Below the pieces are notes generated by a model. The model had not been told where the DNA came from. It saw only the letters and a program-made list of their open reading frames with translations, and searched no databases. DNA of 60,978 bases. Origin: Bradyrhizobium jicamae (GTDB lineage: Bacteria; Pseudomonadota; Alphaproteobacteria; Rhizobiales; Xanthobacteraceae). Of the stretch, positions 24,704 to 33,203 are shown one piece after another. The stretch lies in NCBI RefSeq assembly GCF_018130215.1, contig NZ_JAFCKQ010000047.1, positions 1 through 60,978 on the forward strand. Reading direction: 5' to 3'. The position numbers and the translations under genes are program-made. The first letter of the stretch is position 1; every line of letters starts with the position of its first letter.

Positions 24704-26440
24704 TCAGCTTTCTGGCAATCCTGCCGCGACCATCAGGCGGATGATCTGCCGGGTTGCCTCGAGGAAAACCGGACTGGCTCCCCCGGTCGCCCCCGAGACA
24801 TTGAGCGCCGTCGTACCGGGTCGCAATCTCAACCCTTGGTTCATGGCCGCCCTTGCTTCGTCGGTTCGACCCAGTTTCTGATAGGCCGCAGCCAGCAGCA
24901 TGTGCGAGCGACCGGATGCGGGGGTGATGGCAATCGATCGTTGCAGCCACGGCAACGCATCGTCGTAGCGGCCCATGGTCGCGTTCGCCCATCCGGCGCC
25001 GAGCAACCACGTCCAGCGCGAGACTTGCGGCGTATCGTAACGGTCGGCTTGCTGGAATGTCGCAAGCGCATCCTCAAAGCGGCCAAGGTAGATCTGCCCG
25101 AGGCCGACGAGGTAGAGGGCAAGCCCGTCCCACGGGTCGAAATTCAGCGCCCGCGAGCAGGTCACGAGGCTTTCGACGAAATGGTTGGTGGCACTGAGGA
25201 AGCGGCAATAGGTTTCGAGCACGGGGATCGAATTGGGCCTCGCGCGCAGAGCCCGCTCCAGGGTCGCACCGGCATGGGCCTCGGCCGCGCGCGCGTCGTC
25301 CGGGCTGTACCACACCATCTGGATGCCACGCAGTTGAAGCGCCGCCAGCGCGACAGCGAGATCGACATTGTCGGGCTCGGCGACGAGCGCTTTCTCCAGC
25401 ATCGTCTGCGCCATGCCGAAGCGCTCACGCGAGGTCTGGTTGATCGACGCCGTCGCTTGCTCGATGACGGTTTTGGCGCTGCCGGCGGCGGAAGAGGCTG
25501 CAGCTGACGCATCGCTGCCCTCCAGAAGTCCGTTCAGGCGAACCGCCAGCAGGTGGCCCACGCCCGCGGCCAGCCGCGACTGCTCGAGTTGCGCATCAAG
25601 CTCGTTGACATCGACAGAGACCGTGGCGACCGTCTGAACTTCGCCGGTTGCTGTCCTGATCAGGCGCGCCCGCAGGATCCACGCCTGCTCGGCGCGCTGC
25701 AGTTCGCCACGCACTTCAAAGTCCGGCGGTGCTGACGGTGCGGACGCCGGTTCCGCCCGCGCCCCCGCCGCTTCGTACCTCGGCGCGATGACCCGGATAT
25801 TCTCGATCCGGGCAAGGCCATCGGCGAGGCGGTCGGTCACGCCGGCCGCAACGGCCGCGCCGCGAGCATCGTTGCCCGCCTCCCCGATCGGCGCCATCGC
25901 GACGATCGAGGGCGTCCGCTTGAAGATCAGGGAAGGTCGCAGGACCGGAGCCGCAACGGCGATTCCAATAATGGCGCAGAGACCTGCGCCCAAGGCTATG
26001 GCCGTCGGACCACGCTGACCGAACAGGGATCTTGGCGATCTTCCCGGTCCAAACACCGGCTCGGCGCTCGCGACCCGCCCGGCGTTGGTGGCCGGGATGG
26101 GTGGTGCCGCCTCGTTGCCGGCCGGACCGCCGTCCGTGCCCGTCGAAACCTCGGCCTCGAACAGATAGCCGCGGCCGGATACCAGTTTGACGAGTTGCCG
26201 CCGGTCGTCGCCGAGCGCAGCGCGAACCTCGCGAATGCATTGAAACAGACTGTCGTCGGCGACGTGGACGTTCGGCCAGATCGCCTCGAACAATTCCTGT
26301 TTGCTCAGCACGCGCCCGGCATTGGCCGCGAACAAATGCAGCATGTCGAAGGACTTCGGTCGCAGCCGAATCTGCTCGCCATCGGGACCGCGCAGCCGAG
26401 CCTGCAGCGGATCGAGTTCAAACCCCGCGAAACGAAGCAC
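24704..26440 (-). CDS. Membrane winged-helix regulator with TPR domain (CadC/ToxR-like)
   Basis: The protein combines an OmpR-type winged-helix DNA-binding domain (about residues 1-95, with LRPKSFDMLHLFAANAG, SLFQCIREVRAALGDD and LVKLVSGRGYLFEA) with a single transmembrane helix near 145-165. It continues into a periplasmic part whose C-terminal half holds TPR-like repeats. This layout is known from CadC/ToxR-type one-component regulators and adenylate-cyclase-like signalling proteins. The start is uncertain: GTG 26440 (VLRFAGFELDP) fits the domain; TTG 26461 is the other option. Two TCAGAAA repeats 11 bp apart lie upstream. Confidence 0.85.
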   Translation of the reverse strand: MLRFAGFELDPLQARLRGPDGEQIRLRPKSFDMLHLFAANAGRVLSKQELFEAIWPNVHVADDSLFQCIREVRAALGDDRRQLVKLVSGRGYLFEAEVSTGTDGGPAGNEAAPPIPATNAGRVASAEPVFGPGRSPRSLFGQRGPTAIALGAGLCAIIGIAVAAPVLRPSLIFKRTPSIVAMAPIGEAGNDARGAAVAAGVTDRLADGLARIENIRVIAPRYEAAGARAEPASAPSAPPDFEVRGELQRAEQAWILRARLIRTATGEVQTVATVSVDVNELDAQLEQSRLAAGVGHLLAVRLNGLLEGSDASAAASSAAGSAKTVIEQATASINQTSRERFGMAQTMLEKALVAEPDNVDLAVALAALQLRGIQMVWYSPDDARAAEAHAGATLERALRARPNSIPVLETYCRFLSATNHFVESLVTCSRALNFDPWDGLALYLVGLGQIYLGRFEDALATFQQADRYDTPQVSRWTWLLGAGWANATMGRYDDALPWLQRSIAITPASGRSHMLLAAAYQKLGRTDEARAAMNQGLRLRPGTTALNVSGATGGASPVFLEATRQIIRLMVAAGLPES

Positions 26441-26788
26441 CTCGCCCTCACACCCTCGCAAATTACGCTTTTGCCGGTGCGAAAGCGAATATCAGAAAAA
26501 TTTCAGAAATGTCGGCAGGAGCTTACCAAGACACTCACCCACCAACATGACAAGACTCGCGGCAATATTTCGACTGCCGGAATGCTTGGCAAGGGGGGCC
26601 TGACACGATGGTCGGGGCATTGCGGCAGAGACCGGGGCTGCGCCGATCATCTCCCGCGACCATCCAGCAAGATTTCGGCTCTTACACTTTTCGTGCGCGC
26701 AATGAGAAGGCGCCGCGCGGACGACTGATGATGGCAGCCGGCGTCGCCGTGAATGACGGGCTTTGGCCGGCGGAGGAGTGACGCGCTC
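26441..26788. promoter_or_regulatory. Divergent intergenic region with TCAGAAA direct repeats
   Basis: This 348-bp gap separates two divergent regulator genes. TCAGAAA occurs at 26492-26498 and 26503-26509, an 11-bp direct repeat that puts both copies on one face of the helix. OmpR-type winged-helix proteins bind such repeats, so autoregulation by the protein at 24704-26440 is possible. I see no gene or other signal in the rest. Confidence 0.35.
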
Positions 26789-27457
26789 ATGCGTGGAGAA
26801 CACGAGCATGATTTCAGCGAGACGCCAGCCACAGCCGGATCGCCTCCGCTCAACGGTTTCGACCTGGGTACCGATCCGACTCCTGGGCGCACCCGGCAAC
26901 CGCTCGTCACGACATCGGCCGATCACGGCTTCGCCGCGCTGCGCGACGCCTGTGCCGTCGATCTCGGTGAGGCCATGCGGATCGGCGATGCGGCGAGCAT
27001 CCCGCCTCTGGCCGAGGCGATGGCCGACTTCGCGCTGATCGATCGTGGAGCAATCAGGCCGGGCAGCCGGAGCGCCCAGCACGCCTTCCGCGTCGGTCGC
27101 CTCTGCCTGGCGCGCCGCCTGATCGCCCGCCATCTGTCGAAGTCCACCCTTTCGCCGGCCATGATCGCGGCGCTGCTCGGCGTGTCGGTCCGCCACGTCC
27201 ACATGCTGTTCGAAACGACGGGGAAGAGCTTCTCGCACACCGTCATCGCCTTGCGCATGGCGGAGAGCCGCCGCCTGCTGCGCGAAACTCCGCCGCGGCC
27301 GATCGCAGAGATCGCCCATGCTTGCGGGTTCGGCAGCCTGGCGACCTTCTATCGGGTCTTCAATGCGTCCATGGGCCTGACGCCGCGCGAGTTCAGGGCG
27401 CAGCGCGACACGGACCCGCTTCCCGCTATCCAGCCGTCTCGGATGGCGCGGCGATGA
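26789..27457 (+). CDS. AraC family transcriptional regulator with short N-terminus
   Basis: The 222-residue protein has a complete C-terminal AraC-type double helix-turn-helix at about 115-210: LSPAMIAALLGVSVRHVHMLFE for the first helix pair and PIAEIAHACGFGSLATFYRVFNASMGLTPREFR for the second. Only about 110 residues precede it. Comparable regulators carry a sensor domain of about 200 residues, so the N-terminal part looks shortened. ATG 26789 follows GGAGGAG; ATG 26753 is possible but has a poorer ribosome site. Targets are unknown; the divergent regulator is the nearest candidate. Confidence 0.83.
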   Translation: MRGEHEHDFSETPATAGSPPLNGFDLGTDPTPGRTRQPLVTTSADHGFAALRDACAVDLGEAMRIGDAASIPPLAEAMADFALIDRGAIRPGSRSAQHAFRVGRLCLARRLIARHLSKSTLSPAMIAALLGVSVRHVHMLFETTGKSFSHTVIALRMAESRRLLRETPPRPIAEIAHACGFGSLATFYRVFNASMGLTPREFRAQRDTDPLPAIQPSRMARR

Positions 27458-27728
27458 GTCATTTGACGGCAAAATGACGGAAAAGACGCTTATTTATTCG
27501 AAAACATTAAGCTTTTTGGCCGTTCTGGCCCGTTCCAAGATTGACTTTACCGGTTTCGCGCCTATGTTCCGGCCAACGCGGCCCCGGATCGAAACGCGAT
27601 TCGTGAGGCTTGCCGCCCGTCAGCGTTAGTCAGAGCCCCCGAGCTTTTTTGCGAAGCGAGCCGTTTCGGGGCCGAACGCGACAGCCTTTTACCTTCGATT
27701 CCGAACGGCGGTATCGACCAGAGGCTCA

Positions 27729-29168
27729 ATGTCCTTTTCCAATCTAGGCCTTTCCGACAAGGTTCAAGCCGCAGTAGCGGCAGCAGGTTACACCACCCCT
27801 ACCCCCATCCAGGAACAGGCGATCCCCCACGTCCTTGCCCGCCGCGACGTGCTCGGCATCGCCCAGACCGGCACCGGCAAGACCGCCGCCTTCGTGCTCC
27901 CGATGCTCACGATCCTCGAGAAGGGCCGCGCCCGGGCACGAATGCCGCGCACCCTGATCCTCGAGCCGACCCGCGAGCTTGCCGCCCAGGTGAAGGAGAA
28001 CTTCGACAAATACGGCGCCGGCCAGAAACTCAACGTGGCGCTGCTGATCGGCGGCGTCTCGTTCGGCGACCAGGACTCCAAGCTGACGCGCGGCGTCGAC
28101 GTTCTGATCGCAACCCCCGGACGCCTGCTCGACCACACCGAGCGCGGCGGATTGCTGCTCACCGGCGTCGAACTCCTGGTGATCGACGAAGCCGACCGGA
28201 TGCTCGACATGGGCTTCATCCCCGACATCGAACGCATCTGCAAACTCGTCCCCTTCACGCGGCAGACCCTGTTCTTCACTGCGACGATGCCGCCGGAAAT
28301 CAGCCGCATCACCGACGCCTTCCTGCACAACCCGGCCAAGGTCGAAGTCTCGAGGCCCGCGACAACGGCGGTGACGGTGACCCAGTCGCAAGTCCCCGCC
28401 GGGCGCGAGCCGCATCAGAAGCGCGAGATCCTCCGCCGCCTGCTGCGTGAAGCCAAGGATCTCAACAACGCGATTATCTTCTGCAATCGCAAGCGCGAAG
28501 TCGCCGTTCTTCACAAATCGCTGCAGAAGCACGGCTTCAGCGTTGGTGCCCTCCATGGCGACATGGACCAGACCGCCCGCATGGCCGCGCTGGACCAGTT
28601 CCGCAAGGGCGAACTGCCGCTTCTCGTGGCCTCCGACGTTGCCGCCCGCGGCCTCGATATTCCCGCCGTCAGCCACGTCTTCAATTTCGACGTCCCGCAT
28701 CATCCCGACGACTATGTCCACCGCATCGGCCGCACCGGCCGCGCGGGCCGCACCGGGACCGCGATCTCCATCGTCACCCCGCTCGACAGCAAATCGATCG
28801 CCGCGATCGAGAAGCTGATCGGCCAGCAGATCCCGCGCGCCGAGGGCGACTACACAGTCAACAGCGAGTCGTCCGACGATGCCGACGCGCCGCGCAAGTC
28901 GCGCAGTCGCGACGGCTCACGTGACAGTGCCCGCGGCGGTCGCAAGCCACGCCGCGAGCGCGAGCCGCGTCATGACCGGGAGCCCCGCCACGACCGTGAG
29001 CCGCGTCATGGCCGCAATGCATCGCAGCAGCCGCAGACGGAAACGTCGCACGTGCCGTCGATCGGCCGCAGCGAGCCGCGACGGCCGCAGCGCGAGGCGG
29101 ACCACGAGCCCGCCGATCATTCGCATCTGCCGGCGTTCCTGCTCCGCCCTGTGCGCGCGCGCGTCTGA
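27729..29168 (+). CDS. rhlE: DEAD-box ATP-dependent RNA helicase RhlE-like
   Basis: The 479-residue helicase remodels RNA in ribosome assembly, mRNA decay or cold adaptation. The Q motif (TTPTPIQEQAI), Walker A AQTGTGKT, PTRELAAQ, TPGRLLDH, DEAD-type VIDEADRML, SAT-equivalent FTATMP, ARGLDIP and HRIGRTGRAGRTG are in order within residues 1-370. A basic low-complexity tail of about 100 residues follows, including three EPRH(D/G)R repeats, a typical RNA-binding extension. The 271-nt upstream gap carries GCCCCCGA...TCGGGGC, a possible 5'UTR hairpin (27635-27672). The start is ATG 27729. Confidence 0.92.
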   Translation: MSFSNLGLSDKVQAAVAAAGYTTPTPIQEQAIPHVLARRDVLGIAQTGTGKTAAFVLPMLTILEKGRARARMPRTLILEPTRELAAQVKENFDKYGAGQKLNVALLIGGVSFGDQDSKLTRGVDVLIATPGRLLDHTERGGLLLTGVELLVIDEADRMLDMGFIPDIERICKLVPFTRQTLFFTATMPPEISRITDAFLHNPAKVEVSRPATTAVTVTQSQVPAGREPHQKREILRRLLREAKDLNNAIIFCNRKREVAVLHKSLQKHGFSVGALHGDMDQTARMAALDQFRKGELPLLVASDVAARGLDIPAVSHVFNFDVPHHPDDYVHRIGRTGRAGRTGTAISIVTPLDSKSIAAIEKLIGQQIPRAEGDYTVNSESSDDADAPRKSRSRDGSRDSARGGRKPRREREPRHDREPRHDREPRHGRNASQQPQTETSHVPSIGRSEPRRPQREADHEPADHSHLPAFLLRPVRARV

Positions 29169-29470
29169 GGCTCAGACTTTGGTCTGATCGGTCTCGGACC
29201 AAAGGCGGTCTCGTCGCGATTTGCTTGCGCGTTGTCCGCTCGCTGGAAGCAAACGGGACGCGCATTGGCGCGCGGATGGCTTCACAAGCGAAAGCCACGC
29301 AAACGATACGCCTGATCTGCGCGAAATCAGGCGTGCTCTGATGTACCCCGCCGCGCTTTCCGTAATTCTACTGTTTACCTCGCCTTCATTCTCGTCCCGT
29401 ACCCTTGCGCCGATAATTTAGTCATTGCTGCCGGAGCTCAACCGGCGCCGCTCGTATTGGGGACGTAACA
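29169..29470. other. Intergenic region with one hairpin
   Basis: The gap between rhlE and the diguanylate cyclase gene has no convincing ORF. ACGCCTGAT (29308-29316) and ATCAGGCGT (29326-29334) form a perfect 9-bp stem with a 9-nt loop. There is no T-tract, so it looks like a protein-binding palindrome or 5'UTR element rather than a terminator. Confidence 0.4.
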
Positions 29471-30538
29471 GTGGTCAAGCTGCTGGACGAACACGAACGC
29501 ACGCTCGCTTTTGCCGAAGTCGCGCTCGGCCAGATCCGCTCCCTTCGCCAGACCGCCGTTCCCCGCAACTACGAGATCTGGTACGTCTACGCCACCGGCT
29601 ACAACGCCGCCCTCAACAAGATCATCAACGAGACGCTGGCGCGCAGCGGCAAGCTGAGCGAATCCGATCTCGAGCAGATCTACGAGACCTATCTCTCGCA
29701 TATCAAGACCTCCGACCGCATCGACAAGGTCGGTGCCCGCGTGATCGGCGAGATCGACGACGTCATGAAGTTGATCACCGAAGCGCTCGGCGTTGCTGCG
29801 GTCTACGATGCCAGCCTGGTCGGCGCCAGCGACAGACTGGCGACCGCGACGACCCACGAACAGGTCAAGGCGATCGTCGAGAGCCTGGCAAAATCGACCC
29901 GCGAAATGCGCGAGACCAACCAGACGCTGGAGAACCGGCTGGCGCAGTCGAAATCCGAGATCAGCGACCTTCAGCACAGCCTCGAGGCGATCCGCGCCGA
30001 GAGCCTGACCGATCCGCTGACCGGCCTCGGCAACCGGAAATACTTCGACCGCTCGATCGAGATGGCGGTGCAGAGCGCGCTGACGACCGCCGAACCGCTG
30101 TCGCTCCTGATGTTCGACATCGACCATTTCAAGTCGTTCAACGATTCCTACGGCCACCTGACCGGCGACCAGGTGCTGCGGCTGGTGGCGCAGTCGCTGA
30201 AGCAGACCATCAAGGGCCAGGACATCACCGCCCGCTATGGCGGCGAGGAATTCGCGGTGGTGCTGCCCAACACCGCGCTGCGCCAGGCGCTCACAGTCGC
30301 GGACCACATCCGCCGCGCGGTGATGGCGAAGGAATTGAAGAAGAAGTCGACCGGAGAGATCCTCGGCCGTGTCACGATCTCGGTCGGCGTCTCCATGCTG
30401 AAGGTCGGCGACGACACCGACTCGCTGATCGAGCGCGCCGACGCCTGCCTCTATGTCGCCAAGCGCGCGGGCCGCAACCGGGTCATCTGCGAAGCCGATC
30501 CGGAATTCAACGCCGAAACGCAGACTCGCGTGGCGTGA
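29471..30538 (+). CDS. Diguanylate cyclase (GGDEF domain)
   Basis: The 355-residue protein makes cyclic di-GMP from GTP. The GGDEF domain spans about 178-345, with DPLTGLGNRKYFD, DIDHFKSFNDSYGH for metal and substrate binding, and the active-site signature YGGEEFAVVLP. The inhibitory I-site position five residues before the signature reads KGQD instead of RxxD, so product inhibition may be lost. The N-terminal 170 residues are helical with a probable coiled coil (STREMRETNQTLENRLAQSKSEISDLQ) and no membrane segment, so the enzyme is cytoplasmic. The start is GTG 29471 after GGGGACGTAACA. The input signal is unknown. Confidence 0.92.
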   Translation: MVKLLDEHERTLAFAEVALGQIRSLRQTAVPRNYEIWYVYATGYNAALNKIINETLARSGKLSESDLEQIYETYLSHIKTSDRIDKVGARVIGEIDDVMKLITEALGVAAVYDASLVGASDRLATATTHEQVKAIVESLAKSTREMRETNQTLENRLAQSKSEISDLQHSLEAIRAESLTDPLTGLGNRKYFDRSIEMAVQSALTTAEPLSLLMFDIDHFKSFNDSYGHLTGDQVLRLVAQSLKQTIKGQDITARYGGEEFAVVLPNTALRQALTVADHIRRAVMAKELKKKSTGEILGRVTISVGVSMLKVGDDTDSLIERADACLYVAKRAGRNRVICEADPEFNAETQTRVA

Positions 30539-30559
30539 TCTCCCTGAGCTCCCTGCGCC

Positions 30560-30645
30560 GGCATTGCGAACGAAGCGAAGCAACCCATTTCCCCACTCGG
30601 GGATGAACGGATTGCTTCGTCGCTTCGCTCCTCGCAATGACGGGC
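30560..30645. repeat. Palindromic repeat (Bradyrhizobium type)
   Basis: CATTGCGAACGAAGCGAAGCAA (30562-30583) is the near-complement of TTGCTTCGTCGCTTCGCTCCTCGCAATG (30612-30639), separated by about 28 bp. This long palindrome, beginning CATTGCGA and ending TCGCAATG, is a repeat I know from many intergenic sites in Bradyrhizobium and relatives. It separates the convergent cyclase and TfoX-domain genes and may terminate both. Confidence 0.75.
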
Positions 30646-30670
30646 CGAATGCGTTCGCAGCCCTCGGCGG

Positions 30671-31096
30671 TCAAGACTTTTTCTTCGTGCGCTTCTTCGC
30701 AGGCCTTTTCGCCACGGCCTTCTTGCCCACCATCTTCTTCACCGGCGGCTTCGCAGTGCGCACCCGTGGCCGTTTGCGCAGGGCGGCGCGCTGGGCTGCG
30801 CCCAGCGCCAGCCGTGCCCAGACCGCAAGCTCCTCCGTGTCGTCAAACAGCCGCGCCGGCAACTGCCAATAGGAGTTGACCATGACGGTCTTGGAGCGCG
30901 TCTGATACTGGAACGGCTTCGATCCCTCCGCCTCGAATTGCGGAATGGTCTCGTCGTCAGCGCGGAGATAGAGGCCGGCACGCAGGGCCAGCGCGAAATT
31001 GGTGCCGTCGGCGGAGATGCCGTAGCCGGAGAACATCCGGCGCAGCGTGACCGGTCCGAAATCTCTGAACAGGTCTGTCAGGAATTCGCGGTCCAT
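30671..31096 (-). CDS. TfoX N-terminal domain protein with Lys-rich tail
   Basis: The 141-residue protein has a TfoX/Sxy N-terminal domain at about 1-100: LFRDFGPVTLRRMFSGYGISADG, FALALRAGLYLRAD, and a YWQLPARLFDD segment. In gammaproteobacteria TfoX promotes competence, but stand-alone N-terminal domains in alphaproteobacteria have no established role. The last 25 residues are mostly Lys, Arg, Ala and Pro, which suggests nucleic-acid contact. It lies 30 nt downstream of sufA on the same strand and may be read from the suf operon. Confidence 0.82.
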   Translation of the reverse strand: MDREFLTDLFRDFGPVTLRRMFSGYGISADGTNFALALRAGLYLRADDETIPQFEAEGSKPFQYQTRSKTVMVNSYWQLPARLFDDTEELAVWARLALGAAQRAALRKRPRVRTAKPPVKKMVGKKAVAKRPAKKRTKKKS

Positions 31097-31126
31097 TCAG
31101 CCATCGCCATCCCTGGACGACCTCGA

Positions 31127-31525
31127 TCAAACCGTCGCGGGCTTGAGCTGAACCGACTCGCCGCAGCCGCAGGCGGAGACCTGGTTCGGATTGTTGAACA
31201 CGAACTGGGCCTGCATCTTGTCGGCCTTGTAGTCCATTTCGGTGCCAAGCAGGAACAACACGGCCTTGGGGTCGACAAGGATCTTCACGCCCTTGTCCTC
31301 GACCACTTCGTCGGTCGGGCGGATCTCATGGGCATATTCGACGGTATAGGACTGTCCGGCGCAGCCGCCGTTCTTGATGCCGACCCGCAGGCCGACGATC
31401 TCGGAATCCGCGCGCCTGGTCAGCTCGGTGATGCGCTCCGCCGCGGCATCGGTCAGTTTCATGACCTGCGGGCGCGGCCGCTTCGGCTTGGCTGGGGTTG
31501 TTGAGGCTTGCGTCATGTCATTCAT
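31127..31525 (-). CDS. sufA: Iron-sulfur cluster assembly accessory protein (SufA/HesB type)
   Basis: The 132-residue A-type carrier receives Fe-S clusters from the SufBCD scaffold and passes them to targets. The three conserved cysteines are present: one in IKNGGCAGQSYTV and the C-terminal pair in VSACGCGES. The first 20 residues are a Lys/Pro/Thr-rich extension before MKLTDAAAERI. Start ATG 31525 is preceded by GGGAC. It is the last suf gene, 66 nt after sufT. Confidence 0.93.
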   Translation of the reverse strand: MNDMTQASTTPAKPKRPRPQVMKLTDAAAERITELTRRADSEIVGLRVGIKNGGCAGQSYTVEYAHEIRPTDEVVEDKGVKILVDPKAVLFLLGTEMDYKADKMQAQFVFNNPNQVSACGCGESVQLKPATV

Positions 31526-31591
31526 GTGGTCAGTCCCAGCGGCAAATCAATTGCCGGTCTTGCTCGAGCCTAGTTTCAATCCCCTAACGCA

Positions 31592-31963
31592 TCACCACAT
31601 ATTGAGGACGAGGCGCGCCTCGTCCGACATCCGATCAGGTGTCCAGGCCGGATCCCACACCAGGTTGACGCTCACGACACCGACACCGGGAACGCTCGCG
31701 ACCGCGTTCTCGACCATCGTCGGCAGCTCACCCGCGGCCGGGCAGTTCGGCGTGGTCAGCGTCATCACGATGTCGACGCCGCGGTCGTCCTTCAGCTCGA
31801 CCTTGTAAATGAGGCCGAGCTCATAGATGTCGGCCGGGATCTCCGGATCGAACACCGTCTTCAGCGCGGCGACGATCTCGCCGCTCAGGCGCTCGGTCTC
31901 CTCCGCAGGCAGCGCGGAGGTGGTTTCCATGGTGGCCGTCTTGACTTCGGCTGTGTCGGTCAT
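31592..31963 (-). CDS. sufT: SUF system assembly protein SufT (DUF59/MIP18 family)
   Basis: The 123-residue protein is an MIP18 (DUF59) domain with the family motifs VFDPEIPADIYELGLIY and LTTPNCPAAGELP, whose Cys is conserved. SufT-type proteins help mature Fe-S enzymes after cluster assembly. The first 25 residues are a low-complexity Thr/Glu extension. The start overlaps the sufS stop by four bases (ATGA), so translation is coupled. Confidence 0.92.
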   Translation of the reverse strand: MTDTAEVKTATMETTSALPAEETERLSGEIVAALKTVFDPEIPADIYELGLIYKVELKDDRGVDIVMTLTTPNCPAAGELPTMVENAVASVPGVGVVSVNLVWDPAWTPDRMSDEARLVLNMW

Positions 31964-33201
31964 GCGAACAAATCCCGCGCCTTGAGCAGCGCCTGCGCCA
32001 GATGGTCGACTTCTTCCCTGGTATTATACATCCCGAACGAAGCGCGGCAGGTGGCCGTGACGTTGAACCGCTCTAAAAGCGGCATCACGCAATGGGTGCC
32101 GGCGCGTACGGCAACGCCCTGGCGGTCGATCACCGTCGCGACGTCATGCGGATGCGCGCCCTTCATGTCGAACGAGATCACCGGACCCTTGTTGCGGGCG
32201 GTGCCGATCAGGCGCAGCGAATTGATCTCGCGCAGCCGGTCCTGGGCATAGGTCAGCAAATCGTGCTCGTGAGCCGCGATGCGCTCCTTGCCGATCGAAT
32301 TGACGTAGTCGATCGCAGCACCAAGCCCGATCGCCTCGACGATCGGCGGGGTGCCGGCCTCGAACTTGTGCGGCGGGTCTCCATAGGTGACCCAGTCCCT
32401 GGCGACCTCGCGGATCATCTCGCCGCCGCCGTTGAACGGCCGCATCGCCATCAGGTGCTCGTGCTTGGCGTAAAGCGCACCGATGCCGGTCGGCCCATAA
32501 ACCTTGTGGCCGGTGAAGGCGTAGAAGTCGCAGTCGAGGTCCTGCACGTCGACAGGCAGATGCACGGCGCCCTGGGCGCCGTCGACCAGCACCGGAATGC
32601 CGCGGGCATGGGCGAGCCGGATCACCTCCTTGACCGGGACCAGCGTGCCGAGCGCGTTCGACATCTGGGTGATCGCGACGATCCTGGTGCGCGGCGTCAG
32701 GAGCTTCTCGAACTCCTCGATCAGGAAGTTGCCCTCGTCGTCGACCGGCGCCCACTTGATCACCGCTCCCTGGCGTTCCCGCAGGAAGTGCCATGGAACG
32801 ATGTTGGAATGGTGCTCCATGATCGAGAGGACGATCTCGTCGCCCTCCTTGATGTTGGGTCCACCGAACGACGCCGCCACGAGGTTGATCGCCTCGGTGA
32901 CATTGCGGGTGAAGACGATCTCTTCATTGCGGCGGGCGTTGATGAACTTCGCCACCTTGCCGCGCGCGCCCTCATAGGCCTCGGTCGCGGCATTGGCGAG
33001 ATAATGCAGCCCGCGATGCACGTTGGCGTATTCGCTCTTGTAGGCCTCGGTCATGCGGTCGAGCACCGCGGTCGGCTTCTGCGCCGAAGCGGCGTTGTCG
33101 AGGTAGACCAGCGGCTTGCCGTAGACCTGCATCGCCAGCGCCGGAAAATCCTCCCGCACGCGGGCGACGTCGTAGGCACCGTTGAGAACCGCCGGATGCA
33201 T
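31960..33201 (-). CDS. sufS: Cysteine desulfurase SufS
   Basis: SufS takes sulfur from cysteine as a persulfide for Fe-S cluster assembly. The 413-residue group II enzyme shows YLDNAASAQKP at the N-terminus, EHHSNIVPW, the PLP lysine in FTGHKVYGPTG, and catalytic Cys in RAGTHCVMPLL. ATG 33201 is chosen because GAGGG lies 7 nt before it; GTG 33207 is the alternative. It follows sufD with a few bases and precedes sufT with a 4-nt overlap. No sufE or sufU partner gene is present in the window. Confidence 0.95.
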   Translation of the reverse strand: MHPAVLNGAYDVARVREDFPALAMQVYGKPLVYLDNAASAQKPTAVLDRMTEAYKSEYANVHRGLHYLANAATEAYEGARGKVAKFINARRNEEIVFTRNVTEAINLVAASFGGPNIKEGDEIVLSIMEHHSNIVPWHFLRERQGAVIKWAPVDDEGNFLIEEFEKLLTPRTRIVAITQMSNALGTLVPVKEVIRLAHARGIPVLVDGAQGAVHLPVDVQDLDCDFYAFTGHKVYGPTGIGALYAKHEHLMAMRPFNGGGEMIREVARDWVTYGDPPHKFEAGTPPIVEAIGLGAAIDYVNSIGKERIAAHEHDLLTYAQDRLREINSLRLIGTARNKGPVISFDMKGAHPHDVATVIDRQGVAVRAGTHCVMPLLERFNVTATCRASFGMYNTREEVDHLAQALLKARDLFA

Positions 33202-33203
33202 GG

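Noticed and set aside
26492..27472. Minus-strand open frame of 326 codons opposite the AraC gene
   Set aside because: The AraC frame has clear helix-turn-helix motifs; the opposite frame has none and is Arg-rich.
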